From Chondrus crispus (lineage: Eukaryota; Rhodophyta; Florideophyceae; Gigartinales; Gigartinaceae): a stretch of 64,000 bases of DNA. The position numbers and the translations under genes are program-made. Below the pieces are notes generated by a model. That model worked only from the letters and a program-made list of their open reading frames with translations, searched no databases and was not told where the DNA came from. Positions 1 through 9,610 of this stretch are shown here, piece by piece (positions within the stretch are counted from its first letter, which is position 1; every line of letters begins with the position of its first letter). The stretch spans positions 188,271-252,270 of the forward strand of contig NW_005178984.1 of assembly GCF_000350225.1 (NCBI RefSeq), written 5' to 3'.

Positions 1-1399
1 ATTCCATCTCGTCTTCAAACGGTCTTTGCTGAACTTCTCGCAATGCGAGCACGGCTTGACGGATCGCCTCGTCGGTTGCCAAACTCCTCAACAACCACTG
101 TACGGCCTCCGGCTAAACGGATATCTTTCCGTGATGGGCCCCGGCCGTCTGAGACACCGAAGTGTACTGTCTCAAGGCGATGCCGCTTAAAAATTCAGGC
201 AACAGGCGGATCGCTTGCCCCTCGTTCATTTCTTGAGTATCAAACTCTTGAACTAACTTTGCCAGAAAATCCAACACAAGGATCCCGTCCTCTCCTGTGA
301 ACGTGTTGTCCTTCTTCACCTTAGGCGGCATATCTCTCCTAATTTTTCGCACGGCGGTCCGCCGGGAACTTGACAGATATGTCTGCGGGTTCCGCAAGCG
401 GTACGTTCGGTACGAAAGTAACTTCTTGAAGAGGTAGTTGGTCGGATTCAGCTCCTCCAACTCCTCCCATCGCGGCCCGCGCCGCGTTGCGACATCTTTG
501 GGCTCTGCGTCCTTGTCTCTCCGCGAGGCGGACGAAGTGACTCCGCCTCGTCTGGAGGAAATTTTCTTGCTTGACGAAATTCCGTTTCCGTCCTCTGAAC
601 GGCGTTCGGAATCGCCTGAATGGTTCGACGAACCGCCGTTACCATCTTCCGAGGGACCAAGCGACTCCGACTGTGAGTCGCGGTTCTCCGGATCGTCACT
701 ACAGTGACCCTTGCTTGCACGTCGCTTGTCCTTCCTCGAGGGCTTCGACTTAGAACTCCGCTGCCGAGCGGGCTTGTCCATCTTCGACCGACGGTCGCCC
801 TCTCTACCCGAAGGGAGCGGCTCGTCGTCCGATCCTTGCGGAGCTTGATCCGCGGCCTGCTCAAGGTCCTTGAGACGTTGCGCGGCGCGATCGAATCGGT
901 CATCGATGCTTGTTCTAAATTTTCCTAAGGACTCCAAGGCTTGATTCGCGTCTCGCCTCGCGTCCTTGACCGAAATTTGCAACGAGGCTAGGACCTCCGG
1001 TTCCCGACCGTCGGTCGCCTCACCTCGCTCCTTCTCGACGAGATCCACTCGAGCCGACAGCTCTCCCAAAACGGTGTGGAACTCGGATGCTTGCAACTCT
1101 AGTTGCTTCCGGACGAGGGCTAATTCAGCCTCGAGATTTTTCTTCGCTTCTTCGCGAATTTCGCTGCTCATCTTCTCCAACTTCTCGTCAAGGTCAACTT
1201 GTCGGCGGCTATCCCCGTAGGGGATTCTTGATCTCCGGGGTCCGTGGCCGTATTGGCCTGGCTCCCGGTGCGAGGACCCCTCGGGATCCTCGACGCTCGT
1301 GCCGATCCGGCTCTGCTCGCCCCGGGACCGACTTTCCCGGGTGCGCTTGTTGACATCGCTCGTACGAGCGGACCTACGGAGCAAAAAAGTTACAGACAA
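1..1399 (-). pseudogene. gag of element A, with a premature stop and cut by the window edge
   Basis: The minus-strand frame 1399-113 encodes 428 residues: a Ser/Arg/Glu-rich N-terminal half with a predicted coiled coil (charged heptad-like stretch after the DLDEKLEKMSSEI segment) and a C-terminal half with the look of a retrotransposon capsid (residues around FTGEDGILVLDFLAKLVQEF). The frame opens with TTG at 1399; the first ATG is at 1171. An in-frame TAG at 113-115 interrupts it, but the same frame continues gag-like (Ala/Leu/Arg-rich helical) to base 1, so the stop is a nonsense mutation, not the natural end. No zinc knuckle is visible here; in element C it lies in a separate frame. Gag would package element RNA in cytoplasmic particles. 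Family assignment rests on position behind the LTR and composition. Confidence 0.65.
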
Positions 1400-1621
1400 A
1401 AGAAAATAAAAAAGTGTCCGTTACCCAGACCACTTTTGTAGTGTGTCTCCAGACCTGGACTTTCGTAGGAAAAAGTCTTGATCAGGTCTCCTGTACACCA
1501 AAAATTCTAGGTCGGGAGACTACTTTTGTAGTGTGTCTCCAGACTGCGACTGTCGTCGACAAAAATTCTAGGTCGGGTCTCCTGAAGAGTAAACAAAAAT
1601 TCTAGGTCGGGAGACCACTTT
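1400..1621 (-). other. Element A leader with tandem primer-binding-site-like repeats
   Basis: Directly inside the LTR, four bases from its end, the minus strand reads TGGTCTCCCGACCTAGAA (1617-1600), which has the TGG start expected of a primer-binding site for a tRNA 3' end. The same core (attctaggtcggg) recurs at 1504 and 1565. The LTR-junction string (c)(c/t)acttttgtagtg recurs at 1430, 1520 and 1615, giving about three units of 90-95 bp. The leader therefore seems to have duplicated the LTR-end/PBS segment. No gene is seen here. Confidence 0.6.
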
Positions 1622-2691
1622 TGTAGTGCAATGCGCCTGTTAGGCAGAGACCAAGGTCCGACGGTCCAACACAAACAACAGCAACAAAAACAACAACTGC
1701 CAACGACACAGCGCTACGGAGTGTTCGAAGCTCCCTGTCCTCTTTAAGCGGGTTTGCAGCCCGCAGTAGCTCGGATCCCTGATAGGGGTGGGGGGCAAAG
1801 AGAAGGGCCCAGCCCGGGATCGGTAAATGGTGGTAGAGACTTGTAAAGGCAACTGCTCGACAAGTTCGGAGGGGTGTTTAGGTAAACCTGGTCCGATGGG
1901 TCGTAAATCCAATGCTCGAAGAGCGCCTTGTACACCTTATACACTTGATAAGGTCTTCGACGGGGACGTCGCAACTTAGCCCGTCGGGAAAGAAGAAAAC
2001 GTAGCAGCGCTACACCGTCGTACTGCCCGATGGCAAAGTACCAACAGCGGATCGGTCGCAACCGAATTCCGATGGAACCAACACTGAGAAAAGCACCACT
2101 GGTGCACCAACACAAAGCCCGATGGCAAATGACGTCACGTTGCGGATCGCAATCCTACAAGGTGGGACCAACTCAAGATTAAGGGAAATTAGGATAGGGA
2201 AATAAAGGAAAATTGATAAGGAAAAAGGGGACCCCCGAGCGCAAAGGATAAAGTAATCTGTAGTTAAAGGGAATGTCTTGTGAAAGACGGACTTCAACCA
2301 AGGCGATATCAGACTCTGGCAACTCAGGTTCGTTGGGAAATAAAGGAAAAAGGAATGGGACCCCCGAGCGCTGAAGGATGCCGTAGGCTTAGGTAAAAGG
2401 GAGCGTCTTGGTAGAGACGGACTTCGACCAAGGCGACATTCAACTCCGGCAACTCGGGTTACCTTTACTGACTTGGTGGTCAGAGGGCTAAGGTATATAG
2501 AGCCCCGCCGGGGCGAGTACAGTAGCTCCCGGCTCTACATTCTAGATCTAATTAGTAAATAAAATTAAATAATTAAAATAATCGTGCGCTTCGTCGCACA
2601 CGCGTGTCCCCCAAACCCGGACTACAGTATCCAATTTTTTTCCTTTTTCACTTCCTTCCTCCCCCCTACCCGAGACGGGTATTGCACTACA
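1622..2691 (-). repeat. LTR of element A (minus orientation)
   Basis: 1070 bp bounded by the 11-bp inverted termini TGTAGTGCAAT and ATTGCACTACA (TG...CA). Read on the minus strand it starts ...ACCCGTCTCGGGT, as does the LTR at 19571. It holds a TATATA box at 2499-2494 (minus) and a partial tandem duplication: the segment around 2192-2300 (ggacccccgagcgc, then gacggacttcraccaaggcga) repeats at about 2335-2440. Confidence 0.9.
2494..2499 (-). promoter_or_regulatory. TATA box in LTR A
   Basis: TATATA followed by the GC-rich ...gccccgccggggc context. The same box and context occur in the LTRs at 8125-8130 and 19762-19768, so it is conserved across the three copies and is the likely promoter of the element RNA. 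Confidence 0.6.
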
Positions 2692-5600
2692 GCAACATAA
2701 CTTCAAGGCAGATCAACAAACGGACGAGAACAAGTCAAGGACGCGCACCCGTCTGGAGCGCCAAGTTAAGGGACTTCCCATTTAATAGGCGCAGAGAGTT
2801 GGAATGCTCAGAAACACGGAGAAACGAAGGCCTACGATGATACACATCGACCGCGGACCAGGGCTCTGGTTCTTTAAGTTTGCAAGTCTGTCGAACGAAA
2901 ATTACACCTACGATGTCATTTTCAATGACACCAACTGTGCATGAGCAGTACCAGAGTTCGGCGAAAACGGCAGACTCATTGAAAACCCAGCAATTCGGAC
3001 GCGAAGCTGACACAGGACGCACCTCAAACGTGTCAAGATCGTTCAACAGAACGAGGGGAAATTGCTCATTGATCGGGAAAGGTTTTCAAATTTAGTAACA
3101 ACCGCCCGTCCACTTTCCTTTTTTTACTCTCAATTCTTTCACTCTCCTCGTTTGTTCTGTTTATTGTTTTTACCATAGGGTCGAGAAGATACCCGAACCG
3201 CGAGTACAGACGGGCAACCTAAGAGAGCCCCGTGGAAGGACAACGAAGAAGCGAATTAACTTATAGCGAAGAGACCATAATGAGGACGCCGGCGCTCCTG
3301 CCAGATCAGCAGGCTTGTTGACACCCGAGGGACGCGAGAGAATTTCTTCCGACACGACGGCACGGAACGATGAGACCCCTATGAACTCGATCAGAACAAT
3401 AAGCCACTTCGACTTGGTAGCAGAAGCGACCACGCGTCACCAATCGCACATGAAATTACATTTGCATCGGCGATCTGCCCTCGCCAGATGGGAGATTGGT
3501 AGTGAAAAATCAGGAGTGCTGTACAGTACAGTACTTCGCAGAAGAGACATTAGGACAAGTGTCGCGCAACCAATGCGGAGCACCACGCACCACTGCGAAT
3601 TTTGATTCAATTTTTAGGAAAAAACAGTCGCGACGAGCGCAAGGGATGCTGGATAAGTGTTGGAAAGTGCATGGCGTACGCACCGTACCGCCCACCCCAA
3701 AGCCAGGTGCGACCCAAGGAAGCGGACCGCTGGAACGCTCAGGGAGGTGCGACTCAACCACGTCGTCAAGTTTCGACGAGCTCTTTGTTTTCTTTCTTTC
3801 TCTTTGTTCATTTCGGGGACCCGGGGAGCGTACAGGAAAGCCGAAGAGGCATTCAGATATCCTTTTCAACGCGTGTCACACAGGGATCAAGCAAGGAGAA
3901 GAAGAAGGGATCCCCTCACGTGGCAGGAAGCTCACTAATTTTACAATGGAAATTGAGACTTCGTTGGAGATACAATGTCTCCCTCGGAGGGAGACGAAAC
4001 CAACCAGCGATCAATCGAAGTCGCGATCGCAACCACCACGTCACATCGCTGCCAACTGGTAGAGCGTCACGCTACACCCCTCACCAAACCAGAAAAAACT
4101 CAAGCCATCATTGGAAATGCATACTTATAGAGATCGCGGGCGCCCTTGTCGAGGAAAATGGCGTTCAGGGAAGACGGAGGACAGAGTCCTCGTCACGCGC
4201 ATTTCGAGAACGAAGCACAAGTTATCTGTGGCCCGACGTAAACGCTGTCGCCCAGGCAAAAGTCAGTTTTTGATTTACACACGAGAACAAGAATATGATT
4301 GACATCGTCGATTACATATGAACGAAGGAAAAGGAAAATCGATCTACGTTCTAGATGACACGATTACGACTTCGATTGAAGTTTTGGGAGCAAAAGCACA
4401 GCGTAAGGAAGGGGGACGGCCACTGCATTTCGTTTTTAGTCATTGTCGGTGACAAGAGTCGCCATAGGCGCGGTACAATAAGCTGGGGTGGGAATAATGG
4501 GAGAACGACGTGCTTCGCATTGCTGAGAGGCCCGTGGTTTTTCGATTCGGACCCTCGCACGCACGACGCCAACCCGTGTGCGCACTAAGGACGGGTCCCC
4601 AGTCTATGGAGAGGAACGTCGAAGAAGACGACTACAGAGCTGTCATAACAGTGATCGAGGGAGGACGGAGCTGCATCACGTCGGCAACGTATTATCTTCC
4701 CCGAGAACACCACAAGGACAGGGTGACGATGTCGTCACAAGAAATGAGGAGAGAGCCATAAAGGACAGCGTGACCCAAGGCAGCTGCCTTGGGGGCAAAA
4801 ATAGATGCGCAGCGGAGATGGTCGAACTTCGACCACGTTGAAGACCACTTTGTTTCTGTATTGCTTTTTTTAATGAGGCAATCCCCGGTGGTCAGACACG
4901 GGTCGTAAAGGGAAGAGGACAAAGCCGAAAGGAGTGAGAAGACGGAATGGACCGAGGGCCAATGGGAAAATAAATCCCCCATCGAGGAATCGAGCCTGGC
5001 CCTCGATGAAGACATTCCCGCAAAAAAATACCACGACAAAGGAGCGACGATCCAAGTCAGTGCGCAGCGCCGCCCTCCAAGTTAACAATGGGCATTGACC
5101 TAGATCACGGAGAATCCGATAGGCATTCGACCATTTAAAGAGGAGGAAGTTGGGAGCTGAAGAGAGGGAGGTAGAGGGATGAGAAGGGGGAAGTATACTG
5201 AGATTTAAAGAGGAGGTAAGTGAGGAATTGGAAGAGGTAAAAAGGGACAGACCAAAAAGAGGAGGTAAACCACAAAAGAGGAGGAAAGGGAAGACGCACA
5301 TCGAGGATGGGAGAAAGAGAAGGCGCAGGAAATTGGGGGAAATTGAGAAAGGAAGAGGAGGACAGAAAAGCGGACCACCTCAGAGACCCTAAAAGGGACT
5401 GTGTTCCTTTGAGTAGGAATCTCCAAACGGGCAACGGAGCAACTGAAGATGCGATCATTGACGACGTCTCGTGGACGGCTGAACAAAAAGGGTGAGGGCG
5501 ACTAGAAAAAATTGTCAGGGATCGCCATGCCCCCGCCTACGGCGAGAAGCGGGTAAACGAAAGGAGGAAGTCGGAGATGCCGTAAAATACGCACGTTGCC

Positions 5601-5875
5601 GTCCCCGTTAGGCAGAGTCAGGGCGTAGGAAAAGAGGGAGAAAAGTGGTCAAGGATAAAGAGGAGGAATTGAAGAGAAGGAAACATAGGGAAATCAGGAA
5701 AGGGAAAATTGAAAATGCAAAAGAGGAGGAAGTGGGAAATAACAGGAGATGGTGGGTGGGTTCTTTTTATCGCCCAAAGGTCGTACGATAAAGTCGCTAG
5801 TCGACTATCAGGTGGGCAGGATGGGAAAAGAAGGACAGGTCGCAAGGAAGTGCTGTGGCCGCCGTCTCAACGAGA
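2692..5875. other. 3' non-coding region of element B
   Basis: 3.2 kb with no frame I can support as a gene. It is homologous in patches to 13838-17797. T-rich patches (about 3115-3175 and 3780-3815) are followed towards the right by a strongly purine-rich stretch (5130-5350 and 5620-5740, repeated aagaggagga), which has a counterpart at 17470-17680 in element C. Its length and conservation in two copies suggest it belongs to the element and is not host DNA. Confidence 0.55.
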
Positions 5876-7807
5876 CTATGCCCCAAGGGATTTTCCCTTT
5901 GGAAGGGAGGTGACAAGCCGAGCTAGAACTCGCAAGTCGTCCAGGGACGCCCCCTGGAGAGCTTCTCCCTCCACACCATGAGCCATGAGAAGGCGATGGT
6001 AAACGTCGGCAGCAGAGGTATTTTCTTTGGGAATTGTAGATGATGGAGGGCCCGAGGTAGAGGCGAGGAGCGGACCCTCAGGTGAAGGGCAAGCCGGACG
6101 TGGGGTCGGGTCCCCGGCCGACGGTGGGGCTTCCGGAATTGAAATGGTTCCCGTCGAGCAGCTCGCAGGAGGAAGCTCGACGCGCGGAAGAGCCTCAGGG
6201 CGGGTTAAGCCCACGGGTGCCGTACATGACGGCAATGGCAAGGTTGAGGTGGGTGTGACGAGCTGTCCCTCGCGTGATGGGGAAGCAGGAAGTGGGGTTG
6301 GATTCACGTCGGAGGAAGACACGACTCGAAGCGACAAGGTTTCCGCCGAGCTCGTGGGAGGAAGTACGACGCACACTGGGGTCTCAGGCGCGGAGGGACG
6401 GACCGGTGCAGGGAGAGGGGAAGTTGGGGCCGAAGGTCGAGAGCACATCTCAGGCTCTCGAGGATCCGCGTTCACCACAGTGACTGCGTTGGGGATTGAT
6501 GGTTGATTTCCGAAACGGCGGCTCATCTGGGCCTCCCAGGCAGAACAGAGGGAGGAGGACCAGGGGTTGATCCACACGAAGTCGCCGGCAGCTGGATGAT
6601 TCCTACCAGGGGAAAAAGAGGGTCGTTGGCGTGAAAAGGACCGAGACGAATTTTGTGGAGGAACGCAATCCCACGCTACGGTCTCGAACATATCGAAGAG
6701 GGCGTGCACTTCACGGTCCACATCGGACCCGCCAAGGGGGACAGAAAAATCGAGGAGGCGCATCTGTTCCCGGAGTTTCGAAGGGAGGTGCCACAAGCGC
6801 CAACAGTCGAAAACTTCCCACAGGAGGGTGGCGGCGACTTTCACGCACCACTCCGTGAGAAACACAGTCCACAACCCGTGCTGCGGATCGCGTAAATGAC
6901 TGCCGTAATATGTCAGGATGGGGCCTAACTCAGCCCAGAAACCCTGACATACCTCGTATTGACTCCACCAGGACGGGGTTCGTTGGTATCGATTGGTGTA
7001 GTGCTGTCTGGAAATTTCACGAGCCTCAATCATCTGGTACGCCACGAAGTACCCAGTGTCGGATCGGACCCGACGTTCAAAGCGTACAGTATTTTGGAAA
7101 AAGAAAATACCGCCGCGCTTCGTATGGCGAAAGTTTGTGGGAAGAATGGCTTGGGTCCAAAACATGGCGTCGGTCGTGACGGTGCGTCGGTTGCGCCACA
7201 GTCGGTCCGCCTCGGACACGGGGTCACCGTAGGTGCAGTCGATGAGGTTGTCGAGGTAGAGTCGTTCCCCCTCCGTACGACACTGCCAAGTGTCGCAGTG
7301 GTAACATGAAGGTATGAGGGCGTCGGCCATAAGAATCTCGATCCGAGTGAGCACAGCGTCCATGAAGCGCAGGGATAAGGAGGAGCGACCGCGCGGGGAG
7401 GAGTGACGTAGGATGGAGGTGGGTATAGCGATGCGGGCGCGCCAGTCAAAGGTGTGAATGGCCTGCAAAGGGAGGTTACCGGGCAACATGCCCGCATCAT
7501 CGGCGAAATTATTTTTGATGCCGTCGAGGTCGCGGACGCCCACAGAGGAGAACCATTGAGCAGAAGCAAACAGGGCTGCGTTATCACGCATGGTTTTGTT
7601 CTGCAGCTCCTCGAGCGAAGGATGACGGCGGGCTACCCAAGAGGAATGGTAGCCCGGGTGGAAGGCCGGCTCGGCAGGTATGGTAACAGGGGGTAGACGG
7701 GGTATGGAAGGAAGACCCCGGGGCACTTCGAACTTGCGAGGAAAGCCAACACCCGGACGTCTACGGGTGGCACTATCGTCCGAGTGTTCCGATGGAGAAG
7801 GAAGCAT
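5876..7807 (-). CDS. Long antisense-strand protein of the LTR element, function unknown
   Basis: 643 codons starting at ATG 7807, 126 bp from the LTR, and running opposite to gag-pol. No known domain is recognised. The N-terminal 380 residues are rich in Trp, Tyr, Phe and Arg (e.g. DDAGMLPGNLPLQAI, FDWRARIAIP, SDTGYFVAYQM, FDCWRLWHLPSKL). Next come an RPSFSPGRNHPAAGDFVW motif, a Pro/Ser/Thr-rich linker, and a short conserved end (HGVEGEALQGASLDDLRVLARLVTSLPK). The same protein, clearly diverged in sequence, is antisense in element C (17798-19530), so the frame has been kept while bases changed. Antisense accessory genes between pol and the 3' LTR are known in some plant Ty3/gypsy elements such as Grande; homology to those is not claimed. 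Confidence 0.7.
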   Translation of the reverse strand: MLPSPSEHSDDSATRRRPGVGFPRKFEVPRGLPSIPRLPPVTIPAEPAFHPGYHSSWVARRHPSLEELQNKTMRDNAALFASAQWFSSVGVRDLDGIKNNFADDAGMLPGNLPLQAIHTFDWRARIAIPTSILRHSSPRGRSSLSLRFMDAVLTRIEILMADALIPSCYHCDTWQCRTEGERLYLDNLIDCTYGDPVSEADRLWRNRRTVTTDAMFWTQAILPTNFRHTKRGGIFFFQNTVRFERRVRSDTGYFVAYQMIEAREISRQHYTNRYQRTPSWWSQYEVCQGFWAELGPILTYYGSHLRDPQHGLWTVFLTEWCVKVAATLLWEVFDCWRLWHLPSKLREQMRLLDFSVPLGGSDVDREVHALFDMFETVAWDCVPPQNSSRSFSRQRPSFSPGRNHPAAGDFVWINPWSSSLCSAWEAQMSRRFGNQPSIPNAVTVVNADPREPEMCSRPSAPTSPLPAPVRPSAPETPVCVVLPPTSSAETLSLRVVSSSDVNPTPLPASPSREGQLVTPTSTLPLPSCTAPVGLTRPEALPRVELPPASCSTGTISIPEAPPSAGDPTPRPACPSPEGPLLASTSGPPSSTIPKENTSAADVYHRLLMAHGVEGEALQGASLDDLRVLARLVTSLPKGKSLGA

Positions 7808-7920
7808 GGTATTTTCGTCTTACCCTTGCTAGAACGCCGCGCAGAGTGATTGATGACTGGGAAACACGGTCAGCAGCGGCAGGAGATTATACGATGGCTG
7901 GGCGTTGCGCAAGGGCGCTC

Positions 7921-7932
7921 AGAAGGGGGATA
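7921..7932 (+). other. Polypurine tract of element B
   Basis: agaagggggata directly abuts the LTR start. Element C has cagaaggggata at the same place (19559-19570). Such tracts prime plus-strand DNA synthesis, and this one marks the following LTR as a 3' LTR. Confidence 0.75.
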
Positions 7933-8871
7933 TGTAGTGCACTACGCACCTGAAAAGGGGGGTGAAAAGAAATGAAAATGATGGGGTATGACAAGCAAAA
8001 GTGGAAATCATTTCACTTTATTATTTTAATTATTAATTTTAATTAGTTGCATATTAGTTATTTAACATTAGATTAGATCTAGGATCTAGCGCCGAGAGCT
8101 ACTGTAGTGGCTCCGGCGGGGCGATATATACCTTAGCCCTCTGACCACCAAGTCAGTAAAGGTAACCCGAGTTGCCGGAGTTGAATGTCGCCTTGGTCGA
8201 AGTCCGTCTCTACCAAGACGCTCCCTTTTACCTAAGCCTACGGCATGCTCTATTGCTCGGGGGTCCCCTTTTTCCTTATCAATTTTCCTTTATTTCCCTA
8301 TCCTAATTTCCCTTAATCTTGAGTTGGTCCCACCTTGTAGGATTGCGATCCGCAACGTGACGTCATTTGCCATCGGGCTTTTGTGTTGGGGCAACAGTGG
8401 TGCTTTTCTCAGTGTTGGTTCCATCGGAATTCGGTTGCGACCGATCCGTTGTTGGTACTTTGCCATCGGGCAGTACGACGGTGTAGCGCTGCTACGTTTT
8501 CTTCTTTCCCGACGGGCTAAGTTGCGACGTCCCCGTCGAAGACCTTATCAAGGGTATAAGGTGTACAAGGCGCTCTCCGAGCATTGGATTTACGACCCAT
8601 CGGACCAGGTTTACCTAAACACCCCTCCGAACTCGTCGAGCAGTTGCCTTTACAAGTCTCTACCACCATTTACCGATCCCGGGCTGGGCCCTTCTCTTTG
8701 CTCCCCCCTATCAGGGATCCGAGCTACTGCGGGCCGCAAACCCGCTTAAAGAGGACAGGGAGCTTCGAACACTCCGTAGCGCTGTGCCGTTGGCAGTTGT
8801 TGTTTTTGTTGCTGTTGTTTGTGTTGGACCGTCGGACCTTGGTCTCTGCCTAACAGGCGCATTGCACTACA
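7933..8871 (+). repeat. 3' LTR of element B
   Basis: 939 bp from TGTAGTGCACTACG to ATTGCACTACA. It shares most of its body with the other two LTRs, including the leader-like gttgccggagttgaatgtcgcc string and the TATATA box at 8125-8130, but its first 100 bp differ. It therefore represents a second subfamily and is not the partner of the 19571 LTR. No primer-binding site follows it, which supports its being a 3' LTR. The next bases (agcgg, 8872-8876) would be the target-site duplication if B inserted into C. Confidence 0.85.
8125..8130 (+). promoter_or_regulatory. TATA box in LTR B
   Basis: TATATA in the same context as in the other LTRs (GC-rich block upstream, ccttagccctctgacc downstream). 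Probable promoter of the element RNA. Confidence 0.55.
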
Positions 8872-8937
8872 AGCGGGTCGTCAACTTCACCGACGCCTGC
8901 ATACACGACGGAGTCGTTTTCAGAGCCCACGGATCCC

Positions 8938-9384
8938 GTGATGATGTTTCGGGGGCGCGGCCACACGCCGGCGCCGTGCATTCCGATGGAAGACAAGGGT
9001 ACGACGTTTCGAAGGCCAGACTGGATGGGAAGGCCGCAACGTCAAGGAAGGCCGCCGGCCCGTGGAGGACCTAGGACGCCGTATCTCGTCAAGACGCACG
9101 GTCTGGTGTGCTATCATTGCTATGAAAAGGGGCACGCCGCGCCAACGTGCATTCTTTCCCTCCGGGAAATGCACCGAGTTTTGGAAAATTACGAGGCGTT
9201 GTCTCCGATGGAGAGGTTAGGGATACCATCGACGAGTTACTTGAAGGTCAAGAATTGGTTCGATTCGCAGACAGCGAGCACGCCGAGTGCTTCAACGCCG
9301 AGGTCGAACCAACCCTTCAAAGGGCCCACCGCGGGGCCCGCGCCGTCGGATGTGAGAAGGATCCCGCAGCGGCAGGAAAATTAG
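8938..9384 (+). pseudogene. gag C-terminal fragment with CCHC zinc knuckle
   Basis: 149 codons. An RG/RP-rich basic stretch leads into CYHCYEKGHAAPTC, a C-X2-C-X4-H-X4-C nucleocapsid zinc knuckle at about residue 60. A Ser/Thr/Pro-rich tail follows and the frame stops at 9384. The zinc knuckle binds element RNA during packaging. The capsid part of gag is missing because the element begins abruptly at 8872 after LTR B. Protease follows about 230 bp downstream in a different frame, so gag and pol are not in one reading frame here. Confidence 0.7.
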
Positions 9385-9610
9385 AGAGGGGAATCTCGCA
9401 TAAGTCGCGAGAGGCACAGGGTCGACGTACTGTGCCCGGGGCTCAGCCCCGTTCCCCGTCTCTAAGGGGAAAATAAGGCCCCGATGAGGAGGTTGTTGGA
9501 TTGGTGGATAAGCCCAAAGGGCCAGCTCAAGTCAAGAAAATTTTGAGCCGAGCCCGAGATCATCCGCTGGAAGAAGTTCGAAGACCCTGGTACAAGGTTA
9601 AGCGAAGGGA

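Larger units (their letters stand above)
1..2691 (-). mobile_element. LTR retrotransposon A, 5' part (Ty3/gypsy family), leaving the left edge
   Basis: The element reads leftward: its LTR (2691 down to 1622), then a leader with primer-binding-site-like repeats, then a gag frame that runs to base 1. Its LTR starts and ends like the LTR at 19571-20593, so A and C belong to the same subfamily. Pol and the second LTR lie outside the window. Immediately right of the LTR, the sequence from 2692 resembles the 3' non-coding region of element B, so A probably inserted into B. The five bases after the LTR (2692-2696, gcaac) are the candidate target-site duplication, but the partner is not visible. Confidence 0.75.
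2692..8871 (+). mobile_element. LTR retrotransposon B, 3' part
   Basis: This segment contains the 3' non-coding region, a long antisense frame, a polypurine tract and a 3' LTR, in the same order as 13838-20593 of element C. Blocks of the non-coding part align, for example 3546-3690 with 15600-15730 (shared acaagtgtcgcg, aattttcaatt-like and gagcgca-ggatg strings). The gag-pol portion is missing here. The simplest reading is that element A inserted at 2691/2692 and that the front of B lies to the left of the window. Confidence 0.7.

Noticed and set aside
7933-8871. Taking this LTR as the 5' LTR of element C
   Set aside because: Its first 100 bp differ from the 19571 LTR, no primer-binding site follows it, and a polypurine tract precedes it.
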